Positions 62,270-64,000 of a stretch of 64,000 bases of DNA are shown here, one piece after another; position 1 is the stretch's first letter, and every line of letters starts with the position of its first letter. The stretch covers positions 62,001 through 126,000 of the forward strand of contig JAMAHW010000047.1 in NCBI GenBank assembly GCA_023627715.1, given 5' to 3'. This DNA comes from Periconia sp. R9002. Its lineage: Eukaryota; Ascomycota; Dothideomycetes; Pleosporales; Periconiaceae. The notes below the pieces were generated by a model. That model was not told where the DNA came from. It ran no database searches and saw only the letters and a list, made by a program, of their open reading frames with translations. The translations under genes were made by a program, and so were the position numbers.

Positions 62270-63265
62270 CTTGATAAACTTCTACAGTCGGATGGGAAGG
62301 CCTAAGCTGAACGGTGTGCTCTCCAAAAGATCTACGAGACACAGCGAATGACTGAGGACCGTTCAACTGACTGTGATGAACAAAAATAAGATATTCGCTG
62401 ATTCAATTCGAACGCAGTGACAATATATAATCGATAAGGGGCCCAGTTCCATTTTATATCGTACGCATCGAGCCCTGTCACCGGATTATATCCACTCACA
62501 CCTCGAATCAATCTTGACGCAACCATGCAACTGACGCGCCCAGGGGTAGTATCTCTTACCCTATAATCCAGCACGATTACCCTATAACTACCTCGATAAG
62601 GCAAATTGTTACCCCATCGCATGCGCCCTAATCGGGAAATTACCACGCGCTTGGGATTAGTGTTGAGATGGGTCTGTAATCCGATAATGGCATGGCGGTC
62701 CTTGCGGCTATCCACGGCAGATTGATAAAGGGAGTTTCTGGTTCTGCCAGACGGCTCCGCCTTGATTACCATGGTCTTGGCGCTACCTAACCAGGATTTC
62801 GTTACGCTGTAGGGCTTTGACCTTGATAGAGATAGAGCGTGTCTTGTGTCATGGTAGTTATCAGTTGGCGGTGGTGGGAGAGTATGCGCGATTCTAGACT
62901 CGCTTTCTGGCTCGTGATCTTGTTATCATGCGTAACAAAGAAGTCCTGAATCAGGTATATTTTCAAATGTTAGGATCTTCGGAGCGGATGCGGGGAGAGA
63001 GGTTGCGCAACCGTCGGGAAACGTTGACAACGGCCGGGAAACAATGTTGTCCAATCCGAAATATGATCTTTTCACTATACACTTTCATCCAAAGACGCAA
63101 TGACAACGTTGGACCTGCATGGTATTGCGTGGGACAAATCAAACGTCATATGATGGGCGAAAAGAAAATTGTTGAATTAACCCCCGAAACGCCATCCTGG
63201 TATCAATGCACATGGTATCATGCTCGTGTCCTTCCTTTTTTCCCTACCCTCACTGCTGCTAGAAA
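62270..63265. other. intergenic, no gene seen
   Basis: 1 kb upstream of the dehydratase. A 146-codon minus-strand frame (62332-62772) is Arg/Ser/Tyr-rich, has no motif and overlaps the likely promoter, so it is not called. Confidence 0.4.
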
Positions 63266-63977
63266 TTAAGCTACCGTATCAGTTTGCTCTAGCAAACCTT
63301 TTCGATAGTTCCAATAATATGCCCTGATGGGATCGTATTTGCTCGCCAACAGATCCAATGCCTTCTTTGCATCCTCTTTACTCCCCTCCTCTTCCGCATA
63401 TATATCGGCAAGCAAGTCAAGCGCATGGCTAGAGTAGATGTCATCTGGCCGACGGACATCCGCGAACTCCAGCGCAAAGTCTTTGAGTACCGACGTTGAA
63501 AGTTTCTCGTGGCGCACGATGCCTTTGAGGTAGTTCCACGGGCTTTGGTTCTGCGGGGCCTTCCGGACTTCGCGTTTAGCGTAGTCAAGCTCCCTCTTCA
63601 CTATATCCTCTGGCAAAGCTTGCCCATTCCGACCGCCGACCACCAAAAACCAGCGATGGTTCCACGCCGAATTGTTTCTCACATCAGCATCAATCATGCC
63701 CTCCGTCCACCTCATCTCTTCCTCGTCGTTGAAGAGGTTGAACCGTTTGACCAGCCACTGCCTGTAGCTCCACACATGATAGTTTTTTGAATCCTGCTCC
63801 AGCATGGTAGATATGAACTCTGGCTCGCCTTCGGGAGAACCGATGCCATCGATCATGGTCTGGCGATGGTGCCATATCTGGTAGTTTTTAAGGTGTTTGA
63901 GAGCGGTGGGATTGAGCCAGGCAACTTCGTCGCGGAAGGAGGCTTTGATTTCGGAGAGGGTCTTTGCGCGGTAAAGC
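63266..63977 (-). CDS. RAM2: protein farnesyl/geranylgeranyltransferase type I alpha subunit, 3' exon
   Basis: The alpha subunit shared by farnesyltransferase and geranylgeranyltransferase I, which prenylate CaaX proteins such as Ras and Rho. This is the last exon; its acceptor (ACATTTCAG) lies at 63978 and the gene continues out of the window. The prenyltransferase alpha repeats are seen as ALKHLKNYQIWHHRQTM, KNYHVWSYRQWLVKRF, NNSAWNHRWFLV and QNQSPWNYLKGIV, then a degenerate last repeat YYWNYRKGLLEQ. Each has the family's Trp-x-x-Arg or similar core, and the spacing is regular at about 35 residues. It ends TDTVA, and no lesion is visible. Confidence 0.93.
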
Positions 63978-64000
63978 CTGAAATGTGTGTCAGATAAGTC

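Noticed and set aside
62332..62772. 146-codon minus-strand open frame upstream of the dehydratase
   Set aside because: Arg/Tyr-rich, no motif, lies in the probable promoter.

Overview
The window is nuclear DNA of a filamentous ascomycete (Pezizomycotina). Genes carry short 45-200 bp introns with GTRNGT donors and CTRAC-like branch sites, and the gene set is typical: HET-domain proteins, fungal GMC and P450 enzymes, GH11 and GH54 plant-cell-wall hydrolases, SET1, GFA1, PEX10, RIB4 and RAM2. A Dothideomycete is my best guess, not proven. All splice models were built by hand from the sequence and checked for an open frame.

Layout. (1) 1-23 kb, accessory: HxxHC-motif protein (partial), BAHD-type acyltransferase (frameshifted), GH11 xylanase, ZZ/HET protein, GMC oxidoreductase, P450 with a stop and no heme cysteine, 3' relic of a second P450, glutamine-synthetase-like gene with two frameshifts, a 245 bp MITE, and a ubiquitin-like/zinc-motif protein with a nonsense codon. 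(2) 23.5-51 kb, mainly intact genes: FAD oxidoreductase, HD-domain protein, GH54 arabinofuranosidase, RBR ubiquitin ligase, small membrane protein, EXS-domain protein, SET1, RIB4, GFA1, PEX10. (3) 51-60.5 kb, accessory again: BTB-like relic, secreted RidA-fold protein, a second HET gene with nonsense plus frameshift, and a polytopic membrane protein with a one-base phase break. (4) 60.9-64 kb: intact serine/threonine dehydratase-like enzyme and the 3' part of RAM2.

How it fits together. GH11 and GH54 together act on arabinoxylan, which suits a plant-associated or litter-degrading fungus. The acyltransferase, GMC enzyme, P450s and GS-like gene resemble tailoring genes of a small-molecule locus, but no PKS, NRPS or terpene backbone gene is present, so a decaying cluster is only an inference. 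The main pattern is that eight inactivated genes fall in two accessory blocks around a conserved housekeeping block with none. I found no CRISPR, tRNA or rRNA genes.
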